From positions 62,001-126,000 of the forward strand of contig JADKDM010000005.1 in NCBI GenBank assembly GCA_016714565.1: a DNA stretch of 64,000 nucleotides. Reading direction: 5' to 3'. The notes beneath the pieces are model-generated. The model was not told the DNA's origin and did not search any database. It was given only the letters and a program-made list of their open reading frames with translations. Source of the stretch: Candidatus Villigracilis propinquus (GTDB lineage Bacteria > Chloroflexota > Anaerolineae > Anaerolineales > Villigracilaceae). Made by a program: the position numbers and the translations under genes. Shown one piece after another: positions 33,632-41,495 of this stretch (positions are counted from its first letter, which is position 1; each line of letters starts with the position of its first letter).

Positions 33632-34489
33632 ATGAACAGACGAATGCGTACATATTTTTACGCAATATTTGGCGCGATCGGCGGTCTGGTTGGCTGGCAA
33701 ATAAGCGACTATCTCGGCCTGTCGTTCGTTACAAATCTCTATCTAAGTGAAGCGATCGTAGGGGCGCTGATCGGTTTTGTCATCGGTTTATGCATTGGCA
33801 TTACCGAAGGCTTGCTAACCCAAAACTTTTTTCAAGCCCTAAAAGCGGGCTTGTTCAGCGCCATGCTCGGGCTCATTGCCGGTGCCATTGGCCTGCCGCT
33901 TAGCGAATACTTGTTTCAGGTTGTAGGCGCAGGCCTTCTCGGACGGGCTTTGGGTTGGAGCGTGTTTGGTCTCCTGCTTGGGCTTGCCGAAGGAGTGGTA
34001 GGCAAAAGCCAGGCTTGGAAAGGTATGCTCGGCGGCATGCTTGGTGGTGCACTCGGCGGCGCTTTGCTTGAGAGTGCTCCCAACTGGCTCAGCAATCCGC
34101 TTACCGGAAAAGCTGCTGGCCTCGTTCTGCTAGGTGCATCGGTTAGCGCGTTTATCTCGCTCATCGTTGTCCTGCTCTCGCGCGCCTGGCTCGAAGTTGT
34201 TTCAGGAAAACTCAAAGGAACCGAGTTCATTCTTGATAAATTCATGAAAGCAGGCGGCCCTGCGATTGCCATTGGAAGTTCCGCTCTCAAATCCGAGATC
34301 GTTTTACCCGACCCCGATATTGCCCCTCAACATGCCATGCTCACCGGTGATGGCATACGATTTTCCCTCAAAGACATGAGCCTTGCCGGTACGTACATTA
34401 ATGGGAGAAAGATCGAACGTACAGAATTATCAAATGGACAAAAAATTCGCATGGGCAATACCGAGATGATTTACCATGAAAAGAGGTAA
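33632..34489 (+). CDS. polytopic membrane protein with C-terminal FHA domain
   Basis: 285 residues from ATG 33632, seven bases after GGAG. Residues 5-200 hold about five Gly-rich hydrophobic helices. The last 75 residues are a short FHA domain: A-I-G-S-S near 221, P-D-P-D-I-A-P-Q-H-A-M-L near 234, and G-T-Y-I-N-G-R-K near 258, the phosphothreonine-binding loops. FHA domains read Thr phosphorylation, so a Hanks kinase (one is at 60517) could feed the system. 17 nt after the JAB gene, 2 nt before the VWA gene. Confidence 0.85.
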   Translation: MNRRMRTYFYAIFGAIGGLVGWQISDYLGLSFVTNLYLSEAIVGALIGFVIGLCIGITEGLLTQNFFQALKAGLFSAMLGLIAGAIGLPLSEYLFQVVGAGLLGRALGWSVFGLLLGLAEGVVGKSQAWKGMLGGMLGGALGGALLESAPNWLSNPLTGKAAGLVLLGASVSAFISLIVVLLSRAWLEVVSGKLKGTEFILDKFMKAGGPAIAIGSSALKSEIVLPDPDIAPQHAMLTGDGIRFSLKDMSLAGTYINGRKIERTELSNGQKIRMGNTEMIYHEKR

Positions 34490-34491
34490 CC

Positions 34492-35649
34492 ATGCAAAGG
34501 AAATGGATTCGCATCCTTCTTAACTTTGGCCTGCTTCTCGTTCTTATGCTTTCGTCCACGCTGACAGTTTTTGCGCAGGACGACACACAAGTCCGTGTTA
34601 CGCAGGTGGATAATTCAAAATTCCCGAACGTGACAATTTATGTTTCAGTCACAAATTCAGCCGATGAGCCAGTTGGAGTAGATCCCGCCACGATCCAAAT
34701 TTCAGAAAATGGCGAGACCATGCAAATTACAGATGCTCGTGGTGGGGGAGAAGGAAACCAGGGCGTAGCTGAACCGCTGACAACCATGCTCGTGATCGAT
34801 ATCTCCGGAAGCATGGATAAAAATGACAAGTTGACGGCCGCAAAAGATGCCGCCACTGCTTATGTAAATCAAATGCGTTCTGGCGATCAGGCTGGCTTGA
34901 TGACCTTCGATACCCAGACATATTATGTCCAACCCGTCACAACAGATACTTCAGCTTTGCTCAGTGCAATTGATGGATTGAAAACCGGCGGTGATACAGC
35001 CATGTTTGATGCCCTTGTCGAAGCGGAAAAAGCATTAAGCAACATCACGGGCCGCAAAGCCATCATTGTTCTCGCCGATGGCTTGGATAACCATAGCCAA
35101 AACACAGTTGACAGCGTGATCGAGCAGATCGGCCCGAGCGGGTTGACCATTTCAACAGTTGGCTTTGGCGACGCCAGCACTGCTTCACAATCTGGTTTGG
35201 ATGAAACTGCGTTGAAAACGCTGTCTGAAAAATCAGGTGGTCTTTACAGTTTCGCTGCTGACTCTGAATCTTTGAGCGCTCTCTATCAGCAGTTTGGACG
35301 CACCTTGCAAAGTGAATATGCCCTTACCTATATATCTCCCTCAGCGCTGCGGGATGGCATTAATCGTAATCTGACTGTTTCACTGTCAGATATAGGTGCA
35401 TCAGCTGAGACTAATTACAATCCCGGTGGCGTATTGCCCGAGGTTAAAAGTACATCATGGACTTTGTTTGGGTTGATCCTTGGTGGATTACTGCTCCTAT
35501 TGTTTATTCCATTTTTGATCTCGCGCGGTGCGGGGTTATTCAGTGGAGTGAGACACAGTAAAGGAAAAATTAAGATGAATACAGCAAGTGCAGCGGGTAG
35601 CAGCCCGGGCACGGCAAGCGGCAAGAAACCACGCGTGAAGATCAAGTAG
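34492..35649 (+). CDS. secreted/anchored von Willebrand factor A domain protein
   Basis: 385 residues. Signal peptide at residues 1-28 ending V-F-A-Q. VWA domain about 95-285 with the full MIDAS site: D-I-S-G-S (102-106), the Thr of G-G-D-T-A and L-A-D-G-L-D. A transmembrane helix near 325-348 and a basic Lys-rich tail anchor it, with the VWA domain outside. Last gene of the operon, only 2 nt after the FHA gene, so it belongs to the same unit. It could be an adhesion or assembly partner. Confidence 0.9.
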   Translation: MQRKWIRILLNFGLLLVLMLSSTLTVFAQDDTQVRVTQVDNSKFPNVTIYVSVTNSADEPVGVDPATIQISENGETMQITDARGGGEGNQGVAEPLTTMLVIDISGSMDKNDKLTAAKDAATAYVNQMRSGDQAGLMTFDTQTYYVQPVTTDTSALLSAIDGLKTGGDTAMFDALVEAEKALSNITGRKAIIVLADGLDNHSQNTVDSVIEQIGPSGLTISTVGFGDASTASQSGLDETALKTLSEKSGGLYSFAADSESLSALYQQFGRTLQSEYALTYISPSALRDGINRNLTVSLSDIGASAETNYNPGGVLPEVKSTSWTLFGLILGGLLLLLFIPFLISRGAGLFSGVRHSKGKIKMNTASAAGSSPGTASGKKPRVKIK

Positions 35650-35662
35650 ATATTTCTACATA

Positions 35663-35698
35663 AAAAAAGAGACTGTTCGCAAGAACAGTCTCTTTTTT
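35663..35698. terminator. terminator closing the ubiquitin-like operon and lexA
   Basis: Sixteen-base arms (AAAAAAGAGACTGTTC and GAACAGTCTCTTTTTT) with GCAA loop. It ends both the plus-strand operon and the convergent lexA gene. Confidence 0.92.
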
Positions 35699-35709
35699 AT
35701 TACTTTCTT

Positions 35710-36387
35710 TTAGTTATATCGATCCACTTTGCGGATGACCATGACCACTTTGCCTTTGATCTCCAATGCTTCAGTTTTCTTGAGCATGATCGGCTTCATG
35801 GTTGGGTTTGCAGGCTGCAGACGATAACCGTCTTTTTCCTTGAAATAATATTTGAGAGTGGTTTCGTTGCGGTCTGAAAGCCAGACGGCAACCATTTCGC
35901 CATTGCGTGCATCCTGTGCGGGCTTGAGGATGACGATGTCACCGTCATTGATCATGGCATCGATCATTGATTCTCCCTGGACTTTCAGGGCGAACAGGTC
36001 TTTGCCTTTTTCCTTGGTGGGCATGAGAGACATGGCCACTTCAATGGAGTCCTCAGCGGTGAATGTGTTGAAATCGGAGGAGGGGATCGGAATGGGTTCA
36101 CCAGCTTGAATAACGCCAGCCATTGGCACACGGAGCATGTCGCCGAGAGGAGTGTTGCCGGTCAACCGCATACCACGCGATATCTTGCGATCACGTTCGA
36201 TGTGACCTGATTTCTCAAGTTGATCGAGGTAATAATTCACTACAGAGGTGGATGAAATATCGCAATGCTCACCGATCTCGCGAATTGAAGGGGGATGTTT
36301 GTGTTCGCGTTGGTAGGATGCAATAAAATCCAGAATTCTCTGGTGACGCTCGCCTAAACCTTTGCTTTTTCTAACCATCATCATCAT
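35710..36387 (-). CDS. lexA: LexA repressor
   Basis: 225 residues starting at the first of four ATGs, 7 nt after AGGAGG; starts further upstream overlap its own promoter. N-terminal winged helix with P-S-I-R-E-I-G-E-H near residue 30; cleavage site A-G in V-I-Q-A-G-E-P near 97; catalytic Ser in G-E-S-M-I-D and Lys in T-L-K-Y-Y-F. RecA-stimulated self-cleavage induces the SOS genes. Its promoter carries a GAAC-N4-GTTC box, so it represses itself. Confidence 0.95.
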   Translation of the reverse strand: MMMMVRKSKGLGERHQRILDFIASYQREHKHPPSIREIGEHCDISSTSVVNYYLDQLEKSGHIERDRKISRGMRLTGNTPLGDMLRVPMAGVIQAGEPIPIPSSDFNTFTAEDSIEVAMSLMPTKEKGKDLFALKVQGESMIDAMINDGDIVILKPAQDARNGEMVAVWLSDRNETTLKYYFKEKDGYRLQPANPTMKPIMLKKTEALEIKGKVVMVIRKVDRYN

Positions 36388-36448
36388 TTTTGGGCCTCCT
36401 GCCAGATTTCTGGCATGGATGAGCATTCTTCGCTCATTTGTGCTAGGA

Positions 36449-36477
36449 ATGATAACCGAACGCTTGTTCTGTGTCAA
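36449..36477 (-). promoter_or_regulatory. lexA promoter with internal SOS box
   Basis: On the minus strand TTGACA (36477-36472), 17 bases, TATCAT (36454-36449). The spacer contains AGAACAAGCGTTCG, a GAAC-N4-GTTC box, at 36458-36469, so bound LexA blocks RNA polymerase directly. Confidence 0.88.
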
Positions 36478-36515
36478 GGCTCTTGAAATAGAGAAAATGG
36501 GCTTTCTTGGACCAT

Positions 36516-36555
36516 AAAAAAAAGCTGTCCTGGCAAAAGTTGTCAGGACAGCTTT
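36516..36555 (-). terminator. terminator after corA
   Basis: AAAGCTGTCCTG pairs with CAGGACAGCTTT over 12 bp; the minus strand then has a run of eight T. Confidence 0.88.
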
Positions 36556-36579
36556 GATTGAATTAGGTTGAATGTTTTA

Positions 36580-37566
36580 CTACACCCAGGTGCGGCGGCG
36601 CATCCAGAAGAACATAAAGATCGGGGTAAGCAGCATCAGGCTGATCGTCCCGTAGAAGATCACAGGTTGAGTCCAGCTTTCTTGCGGTGGGTTTGCGGCG
36701 AAGAAGTTCATCCCAAAGAAACCAGTGACAAAGGTCAACGGCATGAAGAGGGTGGTGATGATGGTGAGAGTCTTCATGACCTCGTTCATGCGGTTGTTGA
36801 TGACGGAGAGGTAGGTGTCCAGCGCGCCGCCAACGAGGTCGCGCAGACTCTCGTTCACATCATGCAAGCGGACGAGATGATCATAAATATCGCGGAAGAA
36901 GATGCGGTCTTTGCGGTCGATCACCTGATAATCATCCCGCGCCATTTTGTTGAGCACTTCCCGCTGCGGGAGTAGGATCCTGCGCATCGCGAGCAGAACA
37001 CGTTTGAGCGTGAAAAGACGCGCGAGAGTATCGGAACTGGGGCGGTCAAAAACCTGATCCTCGATCCAGTCGATCTCCTCATCTATTTTTTCGATGATCG
37101 GCATGTAATTCATTACGATGGCATCTATGATCTTGTAAAGCAGATGGTCTGCGCCATCTTGTGAATAGCGCGGGTCACGCTGACTTGCGTTCCATGTTTC
37201 GTCCATGGATTCCAGGGGATTGTCATGATGGGTGATGATGTAATTGCGCCCAAGGAAGATATCCAATTCGTCGATTTCCGTATCCCACGGTTCTGTAGCT
37301 TTGACCAGATGCATGTAATTGAGAACGATGTAAAGATAATCGCCCCAATCATCTATTTTGGGTGCGTGGGTTTGTTGAAGTGCATCTTCGATGGCAAGGT
37401 GGTGAAATCCAAAGCTTTCCAGAATGGGCTGGGCAGTTTCAGGTGGTTCTGAAGCGAAGTCGATCCAGAGCAAGCCTTTTCGGTCCCGCAAGAGACGGGG
37501 GAATTCGGATGGGGAAATATCGGTGCGGACGGTCTTGTTAGGGCTGAAAAAGAGTGCGCGGATCAA
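36580..37566 (-). CDS. corA: CorA-type magnesium/cobalt channel
   Basis: 328 residues from a TTG four bases after GGAGGT. Long cytoplasmic alpha/beta and helical funnel domain, then two C-terminal membrane helices with the signature F-F-G-M-N-F-F (GMN loop) between them near residue 297. Forms a homopentameric Mg2+ channel. The end W-M-R-R-R-T-W-V is basic as usual. It is divergent from the 37762 gene; a nested inverted repeat lies between them. Confidence 0.94.
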   Translation of the reverse strand: MIRALFFSPNKTVRTDISPSEFPRLLRDRKGLLWIDFASEPPETAQPILESFGFHHLAIEDALQQTHAPKIDDWGDYLYIVLNYMHLVKATEPWDTEIDELDIFLGRNYIITHHDNPLESMDETWNASQRDPRYSQDGADHLLYKIIDAIVMNYMPIIEKIDEEIDWIEDQVFDRPSSDTLARLFTLKRVLLAMRRILLPQREVLNKMARDDYQVIDRKDRIFFRDIYDHLVRLHDVNESLRDLVGGALDTYLSVINNRMNEVMKTLTIITTLFMPLTFVTGFFGMNFFAANPPQESWTQPVIFYGTISLMLLTPIFMFFWMRRRTWV

Positions 37567-37595
37567 ATTTACCTCCAAAAACGTGGATTTTTCAG

Positions 37596-37642
37596 TATTT
37601 TCAATGGTAAAATCAATTATCTTGATTTTGATATTGAAAATA
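37596..37642. repeat. nested inverted repeat between corA and the 37762 gene
   Basis: Outer 10-base arms TATTTTCAAT/ATTGAAAATA and inner 8-base arms AAAATCAA/TTGATTTT share one centre (TTATC). It sits in the divergent promoter region upstream of TTGACA at 37655. It can be a bipartite operator or a cruciform. Confidence 0.7.
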
Positions 37643-37654
37643 TTGAATTAGTAC

Positions 37655-37682
37655 TTGACAAAGTTGAAAAAGTGCCTATAAT
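37655..37682 (+). promoter_or_regulatory. strong promoter of the 37762-41882 cluster
   Basis: Consensus TTGACA (37655-37660), 16 bases, consensus TATAAT (37677-37682). The leader before the first start codon is about 70 nt. Confidence 0.85.
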
Positions 37683-37761
37683 TTTATTAGAAACACAGAG
37701 AGAATATTAAGTTTTTGGTTTTGGCGACGGTTTTCCTTTTATTGATGAATGGAGAAGTACC

Positions 37762-38007
37762 ATGAACAATTTTCAAACTGACGATCTTCTGAATATAGCC
37801 AAAAATAAAAATCAGGAAGATGTTGATTCTCAATTATTCCTGAAAGCCACGCAAAGTTCCACTTTAAGCGGGATGCGCTTGCTGGCCGCTCTTGGAACCT
37901 GGATGGTTGCGAAAGGTGAAAAAATGCAGGCTCGTTATACTGCATCTTTGCGGTCAAATCGGTTGGAGTTTCCACTCAATAAAGTTAAAAAAGCTAAAGC
38001 CCATTAA
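37762..38007 (+). CDS. small hypothetical protein, first gene of the SHOCT-like cluster
   Basis: 81 residues, no recognised domain. A central stretch L-S-G-M-R-L-L-A-A-L-G-T-W-M-V-A is hydrophobic or amphipathic and the C-terminus is Lys-rich. GGAGAAG precedes the ATG. It directly follows a consensus promoter and leads the DUF2089-DUF4097 genes, so it probably belongs to the same stress cluster. Confidence 0.6.
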   Translation: MNNFQTDDLLNIAKNKNQEDVDSQLFLKATQSSTLSGMRLLAALGTWMVAKGEKMQARYTASLRSNRLEFPLNKVKKAKAH

Positions 38008-38057
38008 TTTACAGAATATACCCCATAAAGTTGTCACATCATAGGAGAAACGAAACC

Positions 38058-38438
38058 ATGCGACCAGCGCCTACCATCTGCCCGATCTGCCAATCTGAGT
38101 TGGAAGTTGCCCGATTACATTGCAACTCCTGTGATACCTCCATTGAAGGTCATTTTGCAATGGGGCAATTCTCAAACTTGACACCAGATCAATTGGAGTT
38201 CGTGTTCACCTTTGTGCGTTGCGAAGGCAAGATCAACCGCATGGAGCAGGAGCTTAGCCTGTCTTACCCGACCATTCGCAATCGCTTGCATGAAGTTATC
38301 CGCGCGTTGGGGTATGAACCGGGTAGGGATGAATCTGCGGAAGTTAATGCCGAAACAAGAAGCAGTGCCATTGCCGACCTTGAAGCAGGCAAGATCACTG
38401 CGGATCAAGCCATGCGCATTTTGCGCGGTGAGGAGTAA
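38058..38438 (+). CDS. DUF2089-type zinc-ribbon/HTH protein
   Basis: 126 residues from ATG 38058 after TAGGAG. N-terminal zinc ribbon C-P-I-C ... C-N-S-C (residues 8-26), then a helix-turn-helix like segment L-S-L-S-Y-P-T-I-R-N-R-L-H-E-V near 70. The C-terminal 30 residues, I-A-D-L-E-A-G-K-I-T-A-D-Q-A-M-R-I-L, form the SHOCT/YvlB-N type helical hairpin that recurs in the next genes. Probably the transcription regulator of the cluster. Confidence 0.82.
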   Translation: MRPAPTICPICQSELEVARLHCNSCDTSIEGHFAMGQFSNLTPDQLEFVFTFVRCEGKINRMEQELSLSYPTIRNRLHEVIRALGYEPGRDESAEVNAETRSSAIADLEAGKITADQAMRILRGEE

Positions 38439-38443
38439 ACACC

Positions 38444-39544
38444 ATGTCTAAAACCATTTCTGCAGGCCGTACCCCAAAAATTATTATCGAGTCCATTGGC
38501 GGTGATCTTAGTCTCGTCGGTTGGGAAGGGGATGAGATCCTTCTCAAAGCAGACGAAGAAGAAATGCGCGTCAGTCAGGATGGCGATACGGTCAATGTCT
38601 TTTGCAGCGACGATCTTTCCCTGCGCGTGCCCAAGGCTGCTTCCATATTTATCGGCAAGATCGGCGGCGATGCCTCCATCCGCAGTTTGATGGGGGACAT
38701 CGAATTGAAGGAAATTAGCGGCGACCTATCTCTGCGCGATGTGAATTCCGTGGCGATCGAAACGGTTCATGCGGACTTTAGCCTGAGAGGCGCGCGAGGA
38801 CATTTGTTCATCAAAAGCGCCAACAGCGATGTATCCATCCGCGATGTGGACGGGAATGTAACCCTCGAAACAGTCGCCGATGATCTGGCGCTGCGCGATG
38901 TGCGCGGTAATGTCAGCGCGAAGGTGGCAGAGGATGTGGTCATGTATTTGAATCCGCAGGCTGGTAATACATATTCGGTTACGGCTGGCGACGATATTTT
39001 ATTGGTGATGCCTCCGAAAGCAAACGCAACCCTGACCCTCAATGCTGATGATATTAATATCGAGTGGAAAGGCATTGAAGATGAAGAAGATGCCACCAGC
39101 CGCGTTGTCACATTGGGTGACGGTTCTGCCACGATCACACTCAACGCAGGTGGAGACATCCGCGTGAGCAATCAGGCGGATGCGGGTGAATCAGCCGAAG
39201 ACTTCGGCAACTTTGCAGGAATTGGTATGGACTGGTCTGGATTTGGCGACCGCATCTCCCGCCGTGTGGATCAGGCAACGCAACGTGCTCAACGCAAAAT
39301 AGAAGAAGCCGCGCGCCGCATTGAACAAAAGACTCGCGACGTTGAGCGCCGTGCTGGCCGTGGTAAAGGCTTTTTGGAAGTAGGCCGCTGGAATTGGGAC
39401 TTTGCTCCCAAGGGCGTGCCGATGCCCAACAAAACCCAGGCTTCTGATGAAGAACGACTTGCCATCTTGAAAATGTTGCAGGAAAAGAAGATCACAGCCG
39501 AAGATGCAGATAAATTATTGTCAGCTTTGGAAGGAGGTTCTTAA
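38444..39544 (+). CDS. DUF4097-type beta-helix protein with C-terminal SHOCT-like hairpin
   Basis: 366 residues. Residues 10-230 consist of short repeated beta strands (G-D-L-S-L, G-D-A-S-I-R, G-D-L-S-L-R-D-V, S-D-V-S-I-R-D-V-D-G) typical of the DUF4097 adhesin-like beta-helix. Residues 265-310 are a charged coiled-coil (Arg/Glu-rich). The last 30 residues, E-E-R-L-A-I-L-K-M-L-Q-E-K-K-I-T-A-E-D-A, repeat the hairpin. No signal peptide, so it is cytoplasmic or membrane-associated. Its stop overlaps the next start (TAATG). Confidence 0.75.
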   Translation: MSKTISAGRTPKIIIESIGGDLSLVGWEGDEILLKADEEEMRVSQDGDTVNVFCSDDLSLRVPKAASIFIGKIGGDASIRSLMGDIELKEISGDLSLRDVNSVAIETVHADFSLRGARGHLFIKSANSDVSIRDVDGNVTLETVADDLALRDVRGNVSAKVAEDVVMYLNPQAGNTYSVTAGDDILLVMPPKANATLTLNADDINIEWKGIEDEEDATSRVVTLGDGSATITLNAGGDIRVSNQADAGESAEDFGNFAGIGMDWSGFGDRISRRVDQATQRAQRKIEEAARRIEQKTRDVERRAGRGKGFLEVGRWNWDFAPKGVPMPNKTQASDEERLAILKMLQEKKITAEDADKLLSALEGGS

Positions 39545-40161
39545 TGTCATCGGAAGAGCGTAAGAAAATTTTGCAAATGGTCGCAGACGGAAAGATCAAC
39601 GCGGAGGAAGCCGCCACGTTGATGCACGCGTTGGCCGAATCTGCTGAGGAGGAGATCGTGCCGGTTGGTGAGGCATCAGGCATGGGCGGGGAGAGAAGCG
39701 ATGCTCCAGAGTTTGATCAGGTCCGCAGGCGCGCGAATCGTTTTTCCAACGCATTTCTTTGGATCGGAGTCATCTTCACAGTTTTAAGCGCATGGGCGAT
39801 GCTTGGTATTCAACAAAATGCAGGTACCAATTTCTGGTTCTATTGTATGGGCATGCCGCTATTTCTCGGAATATTGTTCACGACGATAGGCGCAGGCAGC
39901 AGGACTTCACGCTGGATGTATGTGAATGTGGATCGCTCCCATCAGGCGGAATGGCCCAGGAATATTACGATCGCGCTTCCGCTCCCGCTTGGGCTTGCCA
40001 GCTGGTTTCTGGAAAATTTCGGCAGCCGAATCAGGGGACTCAAGGAAACGAGCGTGGATGAGATCATTAAGGCCATTGCGATGGCGAAAAATATTACCGA
40101 GCCGTTGATCGTGCATGTGGATGATGATGACGGTGAAAGAGTGCAGGTTTTTATAGGATAA
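39544..40161 (+). CDS. membrane protein with N-terminal SHOCT/YvlB-like hairpin
   Basis: 205 residues. Residues 3-32 (E-E-R-K-K-I-L-Q-M-V-A-D-G-K-I-N-A-E-E-A-A) are the helical hairpin; two transmembrane helices follow near 72-92 and 100-120, then a soluble C-terminus ending H-V-D-D-D-D-G-E-R-V-Q-V-F-I-G. The C-terminal end is nearly the same as in the 41496 protein (D-V-V-D-E-N-D-G-E-H-V-E-I-F-V-E), so the two are paralogues. Function unknown; probably senses or supports the envelope. Confidence 0.7.
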   Translation: MSSEERKKILQMVADGKINAEEAATLMHALAESAEEEIVPVGEASGMGGERSDAPEFDQVRRRANRFSNAFLWIGVIFTVLSAWAMLGIQQNAGTNFWFYCMGMPLFLGILFTTIGAGSRTSRWMYVNVDRSHQAEWPRNITIALPLPLGLASWFLENFGSRIRGLKETSVDEIIKAIAMAKNITEPLIVHVDDDDGERVQVFIG

Positions 40162-40164
40162 AGA

Positions 40165-41433
40165 ATGGAATCCATTAAAAAGAAACCTTTATTGAGTGGA
40201 CTGCTGATCCTGTTTTTAACGGCAATGATCTTCGCAAACATCGGCGGAAGTATGTATGGCGCGCTAATGCCGCTTTATCTGAAAGACCTTGATGCTTCGA
40301 TCACGCAAATTGGGTTGTTCTTTACGCTTTCACAGATCGTGCCTTTGCTGCTGCAAATTTTAGGCGGATGGGTTTCTGATACATTAGGACGTTTGCACGC
40401 GATCGCGATCGGCAGCGTTTTTGGAGTGATTGGTTTCATCCCGCTCATTTTGGCGGATACCTGGCAGTGGATCCTGTTATCCGTCGCAATCGGAGCAGTC
40501 GCTCGTGCGCTTGTAGGGCCAAGCTTTGATGCATTCATTGCGGAACATTCCAGCGAAGAGAACCGCGGCAAGGTCTTTGGGCTTTCACAGGCCATCTTTA
40601 TGATTGTTTCTGTGATAGGTCCTCCGCTGGGTGGGTGGATGGCGGGAACTTACGGATTTAAGATCATGCTGCTGGCGGCTGGCATTTTTTACTTCATCGC
40701 GATGATCATGCGTTTGAGCATGGCTCGTGAGGCCGCAAAAACTGCAACTGCAAAGACAGAGAAACTTTCATTTAGTAGTTTGAAAACCAATTTGATCTCG
40801 ATGTTCGGTCTTATCTTTTCCGGCGGACTTATCACGTGGATGTTGATCACCGATGGCATGCGCGATATTTCCTTCCAATTTTCTGAGAATCTTTTCCCGG
40901 TGTATATGCAGGAAGTCGGTGGGCTTTCGCTTCAGCAGATCGGTTGGGTGATGTCGTTCTTTGGTGTTGCGATGATGGCAACTACCATTCCTGGCGGCTG
41001 GCTTTCGGATAAAGCAGGGGAGCGGGTGGGCATTGCGCTTGGTATGGTGTTGATGTCCAGTGCGTTGTTCGTTCTGGTCAATATCCCCGCTGGCAATCAA
41101 TGGATGTATTACATGGGCTGGGGGCTGGCCGGCATGGGTGCAGGCGTATCTGGCCCTGCGTATCAATCGCTCATTAGCAAGGCGGTGCCGAAGAAAAACC
41201 GCGGTATGGCGTTCGGTCTGTTCAGCACCAGTTTGGGGATATTCTCCCTGCCTGCCCCGTGGATCGGCGCGCAAATGTGGGACCGCGTCAGCCCTACCTT
41301 TCCTTTTACCGTTACAGCAGTCGTTTTATTGTTATCTGCGATACCGATCTGGCTCAAGTTCAAACTTCCTAAAGACAAAGTACAAGTTGAGGAAGAATCG
41401 GAAGACAAGAAATTATCCGTTGTTGCAAGCTAA
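40165..41433 (+). CDS. MFS transporter
   Basis: 422 residues, 12 predicted helices, with the loop 2-3 motif G-W-V-S-D-T-L-G-R and a second G-W-L-S-D-K-A-G-E-R near 290. It starts 3 nt after the previous gene, so it is in the same operon. Substrate unknown; the drug-resistance type is most similar in layout. Its C-terminal 25 residues are charged and cytoplasmic. Confidence 0.85.
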   Translation: MESIKKKPLLSGLLILFLTAMIFANIGGSMYGALMPLYLKDLDASITQIGLFFTLSQIVPLLLQILGGWVSDTLGRLHAIAIGSVFGVIGFIPLILADTWQWILLSVAIGAVARALVGPSFDAFIAEHSSEENRGKVFGLSQAIFMIVSVIGPPLGGWMAGTYGFKIMLLAAGIFYFIAMIMRLSMAREAAKTATAKTEKLSFSSLKTNLISMFGLIFSGGLITWMLITDGMRDISFQFSENLFPVYMQEVGGLSLQQIGWVMSFFGVAMMATTIPGGWLSDKAGERVGIALGMVLMSSALFVLVNIPAGNQWMYYMGWGLAGMGAGVSGPAYQSLISKAVPKKNRGMAFGLFSTSLGIFSLPAPWIGAQMWDRVSPTFPFTVTAVVLLLSAIPIWLKFKLPKDKVQVEEESEDKKLSVVAS

Positions 41434-41495
41434 AATAAAAGGATTCCGCGTTTGGGGCAAGACTCTGAACGAACGGTAGATAGGAGATAACGAAC

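Noticed and set aside
29143..35698. Classification as a CBASS or Bil phage-defence operon
   Set aside because: No CD-NTase, no nuclease or membrane effector typical of these systems is present; RING, FHA, VWA and the GntR fusion do not fit their usual gene content. A defence role cannot be excluded but is not supported by sequence.
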